Of a stretch of 64,000 nucleotides of DNA, positions 49,985 through 58,202 are shown piece by piece. Origin of the DNA: Nocardioides anomalus (lineage in GTDB: Bacteria > Actinomycetota > Actinomycetes > Propionibacteriales > Nocardioidaceae); assembly GCF_011046535.1 (NCBI RefSeq), contig NZ_CP049257.1, forward strand, positions 558,001 through 622,000. Reading direction: 5' to 3'. The notes under the pieces were generated by a model. That model saw only the letters and a list, made by a program, of their open reading frames with translations, searched no databases and was not told where the DNA came from. The first letter of the stretch is position 1. Each line of letters opens with the position of its first letter. The position numbers and the translations under genes are program-made.

Positions 49985-50614
49985 ATGGCGGCGGACTGGG
50001 ACCTGGTGGTCCGCGAGCGGGCCGCGCTCGTCGAGCTCTTCGGTGGGCTCCAGGGCGATCAGTGGGCGGTGCCCAGCCTGTGCCCCGGGTGGAGCGTCCA
50101 GGACGTGCTGGCCCACCTGGCGAGCGTCCTCGACGCCAGTGCGCGCCAATCGCTGTGGGCCGTCGTGCGGGGCCGCGGGTGGCCGCCCGCGGTCATCGAG
50201 CAGCTCACCCGTGTCTACGCCGACCGCCCACCGGCCGACCTGGTCGCGGCGTACCGCCGCCACACCGACAGCACCTTCGGCCCGCCGGTGCTCGGTTGGC
50301 GGGCCTCGTTGACCGACGTGATGGTGCACCGCGCGGACGTCGCCGTCCCGCTCGGCCTCACCCTCGACCGGCCGCCGGCCGCCTGGCGGCCGGTGCTGGA
50401 GTTCCTCACCTCGGCCATTCCGATGATGGGCTCGATCCGCGGTGGACGCCCGCACGTCACCTGGCGGGCCACGGACCTGGACTGGTCGAGCGGCTCCGGC
50501 CCCGAGGTCACCGGCCCCGCCGACGCGATCGGCCCCGCCCTCGCCGGGCGGGCGGCACTGCTCGACCGGCTCGAGGGGCCCGGGCTCGAGCCGCTGGCGG
50601 CCTGGCTGCGCTGA
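49985..50614 (+). CDS. Mycothiol-dependent maleylpyruvate isomerase-family protein
   Basis: The 209-aa protein is a DinB-like four-helix bundle. The hallmark LCPGWSVQDVLAHLASV (residues about 32-48) holds the metal His, DVMVHRADVAVPLG the second, and the C-terminal half has VTWRATDLDW and GPALAGRAALLDRL, typical of the actinobacterial mycothiol-dependent/maleylpyruvate isomerase N-terminal group. Actual activities are known for few members. GACACT lies 6 bases before the ATG; no ribosome site is present. Confidence 0.82.
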   Translation: MAADWDLVVRERAALVELFGGLQGDQWAVPSLCPGWSVQDVLAHLASVLDASARQSLWAVVRGRGWPPAVIEQLTRVYADRPPADLVAAYRRHTDSTFGPPVLGWRASLTDVMVHRADVAVPLGLTLDRPPAAWRPVLEFLTSAIPMMGSIRGGRPHVTWRATDLDWSSGSGPEVTGPADAIGPALAGRAALLDRLEGPGLEPLAAWLR

Positions 50615-50656
50615 TCCGTCGGGTTGGGGCGGCGTCCGCGCGGGTAGGCCTCGCCC

Positions 50657-50986
50657 ATGAGCACCGCCCACCGCTTCGGTCGGGCCGCCCGGCTGGTGGT
50701 GACCGTGGTCATCATCGGGGGCGTCGGCTACGGCCTGGTGACCGGCAACCCCGGCGCCGCGTTCCCCGTCGTCCTCCCGGCGGCGGTGGTCCTCACGCTG
50801 CTGCGGCTGCTGCCCGGCGCCGGCTCGAGCGGCGGCTCGTCGTACGACGGCAGTGGGTCCGGCTCGTCGTCCAGCAGCCTGTGGAGCACCAGCTCCGACT
50901 CCGGGTCGGGCGGGTGGTCCGGCGGCGACTCCGGCGGCAGCAGCGGTGGTGGCGGGGACTCCTCGGGCGGCGGCGGCTCGTGGTGA
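50657..50986 (+). CDS. Small membrane protein with Ser/Gly-rich tail
   Basis: The 109-aa product has two hydrophobic stretches (LVVTVVIIGGVGYGLV and AAFPVVLPAAVVLTLLRLL) and then about 55 residues of almost only Ser, Gly, Asp and Trp, ending GGGGSW. Such Gly/Ser tails are found on membrane proteins of unknown function in actinobacteria. A TAGGCC motif lies 6 bases before the ATG. It is unassigned. Confidence 0.6.
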   Translation: MSTAHRFGRAARLVVTVVIIGGVGYGLVTGNPGAAFPVVLPAAVVLTLLRLLPGAGSSGGSSYDGSGSGSSSSSLWSTSSDSGSGGWSGGDSGGSSGGGGDSSGGGGSW

Positions 50987-51034
50987 GCACCCCGCGCGGA
51001 TTGGTCCCGTGACGCACGGGGTAGCACCCAGGCC

Positions 51035-51508
51035 ATGACCATCCCCCTGTGGCTGCCGTGGGCGGTGTTCGCCGCGCTGGTCCTGCCGCCGATCACGGTG
51101 CTGCTGCTCCAGCCGTCCGGCAGCAGGCCCACCGCGGCCACCCTCCCGGCCCTCTCCGCGGCACTCGTGGCTCTCGTGGTGGCCGGGGTGCTCTCGGTGG
51201 ACCGCTGGCACGTGTCCTACGACGAGTTCCACGACGCCGCTCAGCGCGCCGGCCACCGCGAGTCCGGCACCAACCCCGACGCCTTCCTGGCCCTGGTCGA
51301 CGACGTCGAGGCCGACCTCGGCCGCGACATCACCTGGGACAACGTGGAGGACCCCGACGGCGAGGACACCGGCGGCAGCGCACCGCCGTCGAACTTCTAC
51401 GAGCTCCGCCCCTCCGAGGGCTCCGACGTCGTCGTCTGCGTCGAGGAGATGCGTGACGACCTCGACCGGACCGTGCTGGACGTGTCCGGCGACGCCTGCG
51501 ACGCCTGA
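51035..51508 (+). CDS. Membrane-anchored hypothetical protein
   Basis: The 157-aa protein has two N-terminal membrane helices (PWAVFAALVLPPITVLLL and LPALSAALVALVVAGVLSV) and a soluble acidic domain of about 105 residues (SYDEFHDAAQRAGHRESG, FYELRPSEGSDVVVCVEEM, VLDVSGDACDA) with two cysteines. No family is recognised. The domain should lie on the same side as the N-terminus. It is the last protein gene before the tmRNA gene. Confidence 0.6.
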   Translation: MTIPLWLPWAVFAALVLPPITVLLLQPSGSRPTAATLPALSAALVALVVAGVLSVDRWHVSYDEFHDAAQRAGHRESGTNPDAFLALVDDVEADLGRDITWDNVEDPDGEDTGGSAPPSNFYELRPSEGSDVVVCVEEMRDDLDRTVLDVSGDACDA

Positions 51509-51590
51509 CCGGCCCCGGCGTACGGCGGGAATCTCAGGTGGGCCGCCGGCGTTGAACCGCTAGACTGTTCCACTGCACGACAACTCAAGA

Positions 51591-51960
51591 GGGGCTGATC
51601 GGTTTCGACTTGGGACGTCCGTTCCAGGAGAAGCGGGTCGAGGAGCCAGCGACATCTCGTAAACGACCGCTGGAAACCACAACTGCCAACGCTAAGCGCA
51701 GTTCCTTCGCTCTCGCCGCCTGAGCGGTGATCGAAGCGTCAGACCGGGTATCCGTCTCCGACCCGGACCCTGGCGTCATCTAGGAGACTTGCTGCTCACC
51801 TCTCGTCAGGAGGGGTGATCGGGACTCAAACCTGACTGGGCCTGTCGGCGACGTGTCTGTGCGAGCGCCGGGGCCGAGAAAAGCGACACCACGGACTGCA
51901 CCCGGAGAAGACCTGGTTCGACGCCGAAGGACGCGGGTTCGATTCCCGCCAGCTCCACCA
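51591..51960 (+). ncRNA. ssrA: Transfer-messenger RNA (tmRNA)
   Basis: The 370-nt RNA begins GGGGCTGATCGGTTTCGAC and ends with a T-arm GGGTTCGATTCCCGCC and CAGCTCCACCA. The 5' GGGGCTG pairs with 3' CAGCTCC to form the acceptor stem, and CCA is encoded. The tag frame at 51685-51723 reads ANAKRSSFALAA followed by TGA; ALAA is the usual degradation signal. TAGACT at 51561-51566 is a plausible -10 for the precursor. It rescues stalled ribosomes together with SmpB (48595-49071). Confidence 0.97.
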
Positions 51961-51965
51961 CCTCT

Positions 51966-52001
51966 GCCCCGGGCCGAGCGCTGACGCGCTCGGCCCGGGG
52001 C
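51966..52001. terminator. Strong terminator after ssrA
   Basis: GCCCCGGGCCGAGCGC (51966-51981) and its exact complement (51986-52001) form a 16-bp stem with a TGAC loop, followed by TTCGTCGTT. It starts 6 bp after the tmRNA CCA end. The remaining gap to 52092 holds nothing else I can identify. Confidence 0.85.
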
Positions 52002-52092
52002 TTCGTCGTTCCGCCGGCGGGAACCGGACCCGCGTCCGTCGGCGTCGCCCCAGCTCTTCTCGTCGCTCGGGTGCCGGCCGCTGCGCCTGCGC

Positions 52093-52710
52093 TCACTGCT
52101 CGGGGCGCACTCCCAGCAGGTCCGCGAGCGCGGCCCAGCAGGTCTCGGCGGCCTCGGCACGCTCACCGGCGGTGAGGGAGCCGACAGGGGTGACGTGGCG
52201 GCGCTCCACGTGCCCGGCGCCGACGTAGGGCAGCACGCACCGGGTCCAGATGAGGTGCAGCGGGTCGCCGAACTCCGCGGTCTCGCGGTCGGCGGGGGTG
52301 TCGCCGAAGGTGACGACCAGCGCGTCGAGGCGCAGCAGCGCCTCGGGCTCGCCCGCCGCGCCGCCCTGCAGCTTGTAGGCGACGCCCGGGGCGAGGACCC
52401 GGTCGAGCCAGCCGCTCATCGCGGCCGGCGGCTTGCCCCACCAGTTGGGGTGCAGCGCGACGAGCACGTCGGCGCTGGTCAGGTCCTCGCGGTAGCGCGC
52501 GGTGAGCGCGTCGCCCGCGGGGCCGGCGACGCCCAGCTGCACGTGGCGCGACTCCTCGGCCGTGAGCAGCGGGTCGAAGCCGTCGGCGTACAGGTCGTGC
52601 ACGAGGACCTCGCTGCCGGAGTCCCGGGCGCGCGCGACCAGGAGGTCGGCGACCGACCAGGTGAAGCTGTCGCGTCGCGGGTGGGCGACGACGAGGAGGA
52701 CACGGCGCAC
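52093..52710 (-). CDS. NAD(P)H-dependent (NQO/KefF-like) oxidoreductase
   Basis: The 205-aa flavodoxin-fold protein starts RRVLLVVAHPRRDSFTWSVADLL and contains the quinone-reductase block ALHPNWWGKPPAAMSGWLDRVL and a later LLRLDALVVTFGDTP. These match the NQO1/MdaB/KefF group that binds FMN or FAD and reduces quinones or drugs with NAD(P)H. The start is GTG (52708-52710). It is divergent from the peptidase-like hydrolase gene with about 50 bp between starts. Confidence 0.85.
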   Translation of the reverse strand: MRRVLLVVAHPRRDSFTWSVADLLVARARDSGSEVLVHDLYADGFDPLLTAEESRHVQLGVAGPAGDALTARYREDLTSADVLVALHPNWWGKPPAAMSGWLDRVLAPGVAYKLQGGAAGEPEALLRLDALVVTFGDTPADRETAEFGDPLHLIWTRCVLPYVGAGHVERRHVTPVGSLTAGERAEAAETCWAALADLLGVRPEQ

Positions 52711-52759
52711 CCGCAGACGCTACCGAGCCGCGCCGACCGCAGAGGAGCAGACTCGGCGC

Positions 52760-54040
52760 ATGGCCACGACGACGCGGATCCCGGGGTACGTGCTGACCGA
52801 CCACACCGTCGAGGTCCCGCTCGACCACGCCCGTCCCGACGACGGCCGGCGCATCGAGGTGTTCGCGCGCGAGGTGGTGGCGGCCGGGCGCGAGCGGGAG
52901 GAGCTGCCGTGGCTGCTGTTCCTCCAGGGCGGGCCGGGCGGGAAGTCGCCGCGGCCGGGCGGCGGCGCCGGCGATGCGTGGCTGCGGGTGGCGACGCGCA
53001 CGCACCGGGTGCTCCTGCTGGACCAGCGCGGCACCGGGCGGAGCACGCCGCTCACCCGGCACCTGGTCGCGGGCTGGTCGGACGCCGAGATCGCGGCGTA
53101 CGTCCGCCTGATGCGGGCCGACAGCATCGTGCGCGACGCCGAGGTGCTGCGCGAGCGGGTGGCGGGCGGGGCGCGGTGGGAGACGCTCGGGCAGTCCTAC
53201 GGCGGGTTCGTGACGCTGCCGTACCTCTCGATCGCGCCCGAGGGGCTGGCCGCCTGCTACGTGACCGGCGGCCTGCCGGGTCTGCGGGCGACCGCGGACG
53301 AGGTGTACGCGCGGACCTGGCCGCGGGTGGTGGCCAAGAACGCGGCCTACTACGCGCGGCACCCCGGCGACGTCGAGCTCGTCCGGCGGATCGCGGACCA
53401 CCTCGAGGCCCACGACGTGCGGCTGCCGGACGGTGACCGGCTGACCGTGCGGCGGCTGCGGCTGCTGGGCCAGGCGTTCGGGATGTCCGACGGCTACGAG
53501 AAGGTGCACTGGCTGCTCGAGGAGGCCTTCCAGGGCGCCGAGCTGTCCGACGTCTTCCGGCACGGCGTGCTCGCGGCCACCGGCGGCGTCGAGGGGCCGC
53601 TGTACGCCCTGCAGGAGTACACCTACGGCCAGCCCGGCTCCGGGCCCAGCGCGTGGGCGGCCGCGCGGAGCATGGCGGAGCGCCCCGAGCTCGGCGAGCA
53701 CGCGACGCCACTCGTGCTCACCGGCGAGATGTTCTTCCCCTGGATGTTCGAGGGCATCGCCGCGCTCCGGCCGTTCCGCGGCGCGGCCGAGCTGCTCGCG
53801 GCGTACGACGAGTGGGAGCCGCTGTACGACGAGGCGCGGCTCGCGGCCAACGAGGTGCCGGTGTTGGCCGCGGTCTACGCCGACGACATGTACGTCGACG
53901 CCGGGCTGCAGCTCGAGACCGCGGAGCGGGTCGCGAACGTGCGCGCATGGGTCACCAACGAGTACGAGCACGACGGGCTGCGCGTCGCGCCCGAGCGGGT
54001 GCTCGGCCGGCTCTTCGACCTGCGCGCGGGACGGGTCTGA
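52760..54040 (+). CDS. Alpha/beta hydrolase, prolyl aminopeptidase (S33)-like
   Basis: The 426-aa protein has the S33 signature: PWLLFLQGGPGGKSPRP, LLLDQRGTGRSTPL, the nucleophile elbow GQSYGGFVTLPYL, a long helical cap (about 185-330) and the catalytic histidine near NEYEHDGLR at the C-terminus. GGPGG and DQRGTGRS are typical of proline iminopeptidases. It is cytoplasmic and the physiological peptide substrate is unknown. AGAGGAG lies upstream of the ATG, at 10 bases or more. Confidence 0.87.
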   Translation: MATTTRIPGYVLTDHTVEVPLDHARPDDGRRIEVFAREVVAAGREREELPWLLFLQGGPGGKSPRPGGGAGDAWLRVATRTHRVLLLDQRGTGRSTPLTRHLVAGWSDAEIAAYVRLMRADSIVRDAEVLRERVAGGARWETLGQSYGGFVTLPYLSIAPEGLAACYVTGGLPGLRATADEVYARTWPRVVAKNAAYYARHPGDVELVRRIADHLEAHDVRLPDGDRLTVRRLRLLGQAFGMSDGYEKVHWLLEEAFQGAELSDVFRHGVLAATGGVEGPLYALQEYTYGQPGSGPSAWAAARSMAERPELGEHATPLVLTGEMFFPWMFEGIAALRPFRGAAELLAAYDEWEPLYDEARLAANEVPVLAAVYADDMYVDAGLQLETAERVANVRAWVTNEYEHDGLRVAPERVLGRLFDLRAGRV

Positions 54041-54068
54041 GCGGGGGGCGTCGGCCTACGCTGCGGGG

Positions 54069-54812
54069 GTGCCGCTGACGATGAGCCACCCCGCGGCGGT
54101 GCTGCCGCTGCGGTTCCTCGGGCTGCCGATGACCGCGATGGTGGTCGGGTCGATGGTGCCCGACGTCTGGGTGTTCGCGCGCTGGCACCGTGCCTACGCG
54201 CTGGCCCACACGCCGGTCGGCGTGCTCACGGTCGACGCCGCGGTGAGCGTGCTCGTGGTCGCCGCCTGGTTCGCGCTGGTGCGGGACCCGCTGGTCGACC
54301 TGGCGCCCGCGGCGGTCCGGTCGCGGCTGGCGCCGCACCGGCGCCTGGGGCTCCGCTCCTGGCTGCTGGTGGTGCCGGCGGCCGTCGTGGGCGCGTCGAC
54401 CCACGTCTTCTGGGACAGCTTCACCCACGCCGGGCGGTGGGGCGTGGACCGGGTCGGGTGGCTGCAGCTCGCGCACGCCGGCCTGCCGGGCTTCCGGTGG
54501 GCGCAGTACGCCTCGGGCCTGCTCGGCCTCGTCGTGGTCGGCGTCGCGGCGGTGCGGCACCTGAGGGCGCTCCCGCGCCGCACGCCCCGCCGGCCGCGGC
54601 CGAGGTGGGCGACCCCGGCGCTGCTCGCGACGTCCGCGCTCGTGCTGGACACCGGCGTGCGGACCGCCGCGTCGCGGCCGTGGCCGCGGCTGCACGCCCT
54701 GGCCTTGCACAGCGTGGTGAACGCCGTGCTCGTGGCGGGTCTCGCGCTCGCCGTCCTGTGCGCGGTGTGGCAGGCCGGAGAGCTCAGAGCCGGAAGAGCG
54801 CCACGACGGTGA
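54069..54812 (+). CDS. DUF4184 membrane protein
   Basis: The 247-aa protein shows the DUF4184 pattern: MSHPAAVLPLRFLG at the start, GSMVPDVWVFA, an LAHTPVGVLTVDAAVSVLV helix, and THVFWDSFTHAGRWG, whose conserved His and Asp residues suggest a metal site, as in related HxxD membrane hydrolases. About six hydrophobic segments follow. TACGCT (54057-54062) lies 6 bases before the GTG, again without a ribosome site. The last 29 bp overlap the convergent hypothetical gene. Confidence 0.82.
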   Translation: MPLTMSHPAAVLPLRFLGLPMTAMVVGSMVPDVWVFARWHRAYALAHTPVGVLTVDAAVSVLVVAAWFALVRDPLVDLAPAAVRSRLAPHRRLGLRSWLLVVPAAVVGASTHVFWDSFTHAGRWGVDRVGWLQLAHAGLPGFRWAQYASGLLGLVVVGVAAVRHLRALPRRTPRRPRPRWATPALLATSALVLDTGVRTAASRPWPRLHALALHSVVNAVLVAGLALAVLCAVWQAGELRAGRAPRR

Positions 54813-55149
54813 GGTACGTCGCCGCCGCGACCTCCGGCTCGTGCAGGCCGGCCGGATCGGCCCTGAGGGCGTCCGCGCGGGCGCGGATCACCGCGCCGGG
54901 GTCGGGTCGGACCAGGTCCTCGCAGAGCCCTGCGACGACGGCCGCCGCGTCGTGCTCGTCGAGGTGGTCCAGCACGAGCCCGTCGTGGAGGAGCGTGGCC
55001 GCCTCCTCGAAGACCTCGCGCGCCAGGTCGGGGTCGACCTCGTCCGGGCGCTCGCGGGCGACGCGCTCGGCGGTGACGAGCAGCTGGTCGTAGGGCGGGG
55101 GCCAGTCGCGCACGACGAGGAGCCTCGTCGGACCGGGCGCGGCCGGCAA
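54784..55149 (-). CDS. Hypothetical protein at the end of the catabolic operon
   Basis: The 121-aa product is soluble and helical (YDQLLVTAERVARERPDEV, LAREVFEEAATLLHDGLVLDHL, EHDAAAVVAGLCEDLV) and matches no family I know. The TTG start (55147-55149) lies 9 bp after the Rieske oxygenase stop on the same strand, so it is probably the fifth gene of that operon; a GTG about 40 bases inside is an alternative start. Confidence 0.55.
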   Translation of the reverse strand: MPAAPGPTRLLVVRDWPPPYDQLLVTAERVARERPDEVDPDLAREVFEEAATLLHDGLVLDHLDEHDAAAVVAGLCEDLVRPDPGAVIRARADALRADPAGLHEPEVAAATYLTVVALFRL

Positions 55150-55158
55150 GCGGGTTTC

Positions 55159-56268
55159 TCAGCCCTCGAGGTCGCGCCGGTAGCGCTCGTCGAAGCCGAA
55201 GACCCACGCGTCCTTGGCCGGGAAGACGCCGTGGTCGAAGGCCCGCGAGGTCACGCCGCGCTGGACCCGCTCGCAGGCCTCGTTGTCCTGGGCGGTGACG
55301 CGCTCGTTGAACTGCACGACCGGCGAGGGGTCGAAGGCGGGGTCGGCCAGGGCCTCGGGCGAGAAGAGGTACTCGGTGACCAGCCGGCAGCTCTGCGGAC
55401 CCGTGGGGAAGACGGCGGTGGCCAGGCAGCTGGCGCCGTCGACGTCGAGGAACATCGAGGGGTAGACCTGCGCGCCGAAGTACGCCGGCTCCTCGCCGGA
55501 GTCGCGGAAGCCGGGGAGCAGGGGCAGGCGCAGGCGCGGGTCGTCGACGATGGCGGTGCGGCCGTCGGCGAGGGAGACGCCGCCGTCGTCGCGACCGTCC
55601 TCCATGATCCAGCCCTTGCGGTACGCCGGGATGACGGCGACGAGCTCGGGGTGGACGGTCGGGCAGTGCAGGCACTCGTTGTAGTTCTCGATGACGATCT
55701 TCCAGTTGGCCTGCACGTCGGTGGTGCTGATGTGGCCGATGCGCAGGTCGGCCAGGCCGTACTTGGCCAGGGCGAGCGGGTCGTCCTGCTGGTCGGCCAG
55801 GTGCTCGAGCAGCGGCCGCGGCTCCTCGCGCGAGAGGTTGACGAAGACGAAGCCCTCCCACACGTCGACGTGCACCGGCCACAGCGAGGTGGAGGGCCGG
55901 TCGATCTCGTCCTTGTCGATCATCGGCGTGGTCACGAGCGTGCCGTCGAGGGCGTAGCCCCAGGCGTGGTACGGGCAGCGCAGGTGGGTCCGGGCGAAGC
56001 CCTGCTCGTCGTCGCAGAGCCGCGAGCCGCGGTGCCGGCACACGTTGTAGAACCCGCGGATGACGCCGTCCTTGCCGCGCACGACGAGCAGGCTCTCGCC
56101 GCCGAGCTCGACGCGCAGCCAACTCCCCGGCTCCGGGATGCGCTCGGCGCGCCCGACGTAGGTCCAGGTGCGGAAGAAGACCTTCTCCTGGTCGAGCCGG
56201 TAGCTCTCCTCGGAGTGGTACGCCGGCCCGGGCAGCGTCCGGCGGACCGGCTCGCGGGTGGTGGTCAT
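55159..56268 (-). CDS. Rieske non-haem iron oxygenase, large subunit (GbcA/Stc2-like)
   Basis: The 369-aa oxygenase has a Rieske domain with CRHRG and CPYHAW ligand loops (around residues 77-104) and a catalytic domain with the 2-His-1-carboxylate region WKIVIENYNECLHCPTVHPE. The N-terminal LPGPAYHSEESYRLDQEKVFFRTW and the NVCRHRGSRLC context resemble enzymes that demethylate or hydroxylate quaternary amines such as glycine betaine or stachydrine, more than benzoate-type ring oxygenases. It needs a reductase, which is not encoded nearby. The ATG is one base from the CaiD-like stop, so it lies in the same operon. Confidence 0.87.
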   Translation of the reverse strand: MTTTREPVRRTLPGPAYHSEESYRLDQEKVFFRTWTYVGRAERIPEPGSWLRVELGGESLLVVRGKDGVIRGFYNVCRHRGSRLCDDEQGFARTHLRCPYHAWGYALDGTLVTTPMIDKDEIDRPSTSLWPVHVDVWEGFVFVNLSREEPRPLLEHLADQQDDPLALAKYGLADLRIGHISTTDVQANWKIVIENYNECLHCPTVHPELVAVIPAYRKGWIMEDGRDDGGVSLADGRTAIVDDPRLRLPLLPGFRDSGEEPAYFGAQVYPSMFLDVDGASCLATAVFPTGPQSCRLVTEYLFSPEALADPAFDPSPVVQFNERVTAQDNEACERVQRGVTSRAFDHGVFPAKDAWVFGFDERYRRDLEG

Positions 56269-56269
56269 C

Positions 56270-57055
56270 TCAGCGTCCCTTCCAGACGGGCGTGCGCTTC
56301 TCGGCGAACGCCTTGAACCCCTCGACGCCGTCCTCGGAGTCGTAGAGCGTCTCCACCGTCTCGAGGCGGCTGGTGGTGACCAGGTCCATGGCGTCCTGGA
56401 AGGTCAGCGCCTCGGCGACGCGGGCGACCTCCTTGATGGCGGCGAACACGAGCGGGGGACCGGAGGCCAGGAGGCGCGCGGTCTCCCACGCGCGGCGGCG
56501 CACGGACTCCTCGTCGGGCAGCACCTCGTTGACGACGCCCCAGCGCGCGCCCTCCTCGGCGCCCATCCGGCGTCCGGTCAGCAGCAGCTCCATGGCCACG
56601 TGGTACGGCATCCGCTTGGGCAGCTTGATGGTCGCGGCGTCGGCGAGGGTGCCGGCGTTGATCTCGGGCAGCCCGAACTGAGTGGCCGCCGAGGCGTAGA
56701 TCAGGTCGCAGGACAACGCGAGCTCGAAGCCGCCGCCCATGGCCAGGCCGTGCACCGCGGCGATGACCGGCTTGTTGAGGTCGGGCAGCTCCTGGAGCCC
56801 GCCGAACCCGCCCACGCCGTACGCACCCTGGACCGGGGCGCCGTCGGCCGCGGCCTTGAGGTCCCAGCCGGCGCAGAAGAACTTCTCGCCCTCGGTCCGC
56901 ACGATCGCGACGCGCAGCCCGGGGTCGTCGCGGAAGTCGCGGAACACCTCGCCCATCGCCTGGGAGGTGGGCAGGTCGATGGCGTTGGCCGGCGGCCGGT
57001 CGAGGGTGACCTCGAGGACGCCGTCCTCGCGGACCAGGTGCAGGGGCTCGGACAC
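56270..57055 (-). CDS. CaiD-like enoyl-CoA hydratase
   Basis: The 261-aa crotonase-fold enzyme has the oxyanion loop blocks FFCAGWDLKAAADG and HGLAMGGGFELALSCDLIYAS, and the C-terminal FAEKRTPVWKGR, which is nearly that of E. coli CaiD (crotonobetainyl-CoA hydratase). The GWDLK and GGFGG features also match CaiD rather than generic EchA proteins. Glu in the GLPEINAG segment is the expected catalytic residue. GGGAGG lies before the GTG, within the end of the dehydrogenase gene one base away. Confidence 0.85.
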   Translation of the reverse strand: MSEPLHLVREDGVLEVTLDRPPANAIDLPTSQAMGEVFRDFRDDPGLRVAIVRTEGEKFFCAGWDLKAAADGAPVQGAYGVGGFGGLQELPDLNKPVIAAVHGLAMGGGFELALSCDLIYASAATQFGLPEINAGTLADAATIKLPKRMPYHVAMELLLTGRRMGAEEGARWGVVNEVLPDEESVRRRAWETARLLASGPPLVFAAIKEVARVAEALTFQDAMDLVTTSRLETVETLYDSEDGVEGFKAFAEKRTPVWKGR

Positions 57056-57056
57056 G

Positions 57057-58202
57057 TCAGCCTCCCAGGGGCCGCAGCAGGGAGCGGCTGATGATGTGGC
57101 GCTGGATCTCGCTGGTGCCGTCCCAGATCCGCTCGATCCGGGCGTCGCGCCAGATCCGCTCGAGCGGCAGCTCGTCCATGAGCCCCATGCCGCCGTGGAC
57201 CTGGATGGCCTCGTCGGCCACCATCGCGAGCATCTCGGTGGCCTTGAGCTTGGCCATGGCGATGTCGGCGTCGGTGGCGCGACCCTGGTCGAGCAGCCAG
57301 GCCACCTGCAGGGTGAGCAGCTCGGCGGCGCGGAGCTCGAGGGCCATGTCGGCGAGCTTGAAGCCGACGCCCTGGAACTTGCCGATCTTCTGCCCGAACT
57401 GCTCGCGGGTGGCCGCGTGCGCGGTGGACAGGGCCAGGGCGCGCTCGGCCCGGCCCAGGCAGGTGGCGGCCACCGACAGCCGGGTCGAGCCGAGCCACTC
57501 GCCGGACAGCTCGAGCCCCTTGCCCTCGGGGCCCAGCAGCGCGCTCTCCGGCACGCGCACGTCGTCGAAGTCGAGGATCGAGTTGGTGTAGCCGCGGTGC
57601 GAGACGTTGCGGTAGCCGTCGTGGACGGCCAGCCCGGGGGCGTCCAGGTCGACCAGGAACGTCGAGAAGTCGTTGCGGTCCGGACCCGAGCGGGCCAGCA
57701 GGATGACGAAGTCGGCCTCGTCGGCGTGGCTGATGAAGTGCTTGGTCCCCTTGATCACCCAGTCGCCGCCGTCGCGGGTGGCGCGGGTCCGGATGCCGCG
57801 CATGTCGGAGCCGGCGCCCGGCTCGGTCATGGCCAGGCAGTCGGTGCGCTCGCCGCGAACGGCGGGCAGCAGGTAGTCCTCGCGCTGTGAGCCCTCGCAG
57901 GCCATGAGGATGTTCGACGGACGCACGACGCCGGTGTAGTGCAGCGCGTAGCTGGCCTTGCCCAGCTCCTTCTCGAACAGCGCCAGCGTCACCGCGTCGA
58001 GGCCGGCGCCGCCGACGGACTCGGGCATGTTGGCGGCGTACAGCCCGGCCGCGAGCGCCTTCGCCCGGATCTGGGCGACCAGCTCGGGCCGGACGTGGCC
58101 GGTGCGCTCGACCTCCTCCTCGTGCGGGTAGAGCTCGCGCTCCACGAAGGCCCGGGTGACCTCGACGATGCTGCGCTGCTCGTCGGTCAGTGCGAAGTCC
58201 AC
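57057..58202 (-). CDS. Acyl-CoA dehydrogenase
   Basis: The 381-aa flavoprotein carries AMTEPGAGSDMRGIRT, KGTKHFISHADEADFVILLA, STRLSVAATCLGRAERAL, QVHGGMGLMDELPLERIWRDARI and IWDGTSEIQRHIISRSL. It should convert a saturated acyl-CoA to the enoyl-CoA used by the adjacent CaiD-like hydratase. GTG 58200-58202 has AGGAGGG upstream and overlaps the ligase gene by 16 bp. It is not closely similar to the other dehydrogenase at 29555. Confidence 0.92.
   Translation of the reverse strand: MDFALTDEQRSIVEVTRAFVERELYPHEEEVERTGHVRPELVAQIRAKALAAGLYAANMPESVGGAGLDAVTLALFEKELGKASYALHYTGVVRPSNILMACEGSQREDYLLPAVRGERTDCLAMTEPGAGSDMRGIRTRATRDGGDWVIKGTKHFISHADEADFVILLARSGPDRNDFSTFLVDLDAPGLAVHDGYRNVSHRGYTNSILDFDDVRVPESALLGPEGKGLELSGEWLGSTRLSVAATCLGRAERALALSTAHAATREQFGQKIGKFQGVGFKLADMALELRAAELLTLQVAWLLDQGRATDADIAMAKLKATEMLAMVADEAIQVHGGMGLMDELPLERIWRDARIERIWDGTSEIQRHIISRSLLRPLGG

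Noticed and set aside
51585..52166. Minus-strand open frames across and after the tmRNA gene
   Set aside because: The region is occupied by a structured RNA with a clear acceptor stem, tag frame and terminator; the frames have no start signals or recognisable motifs.
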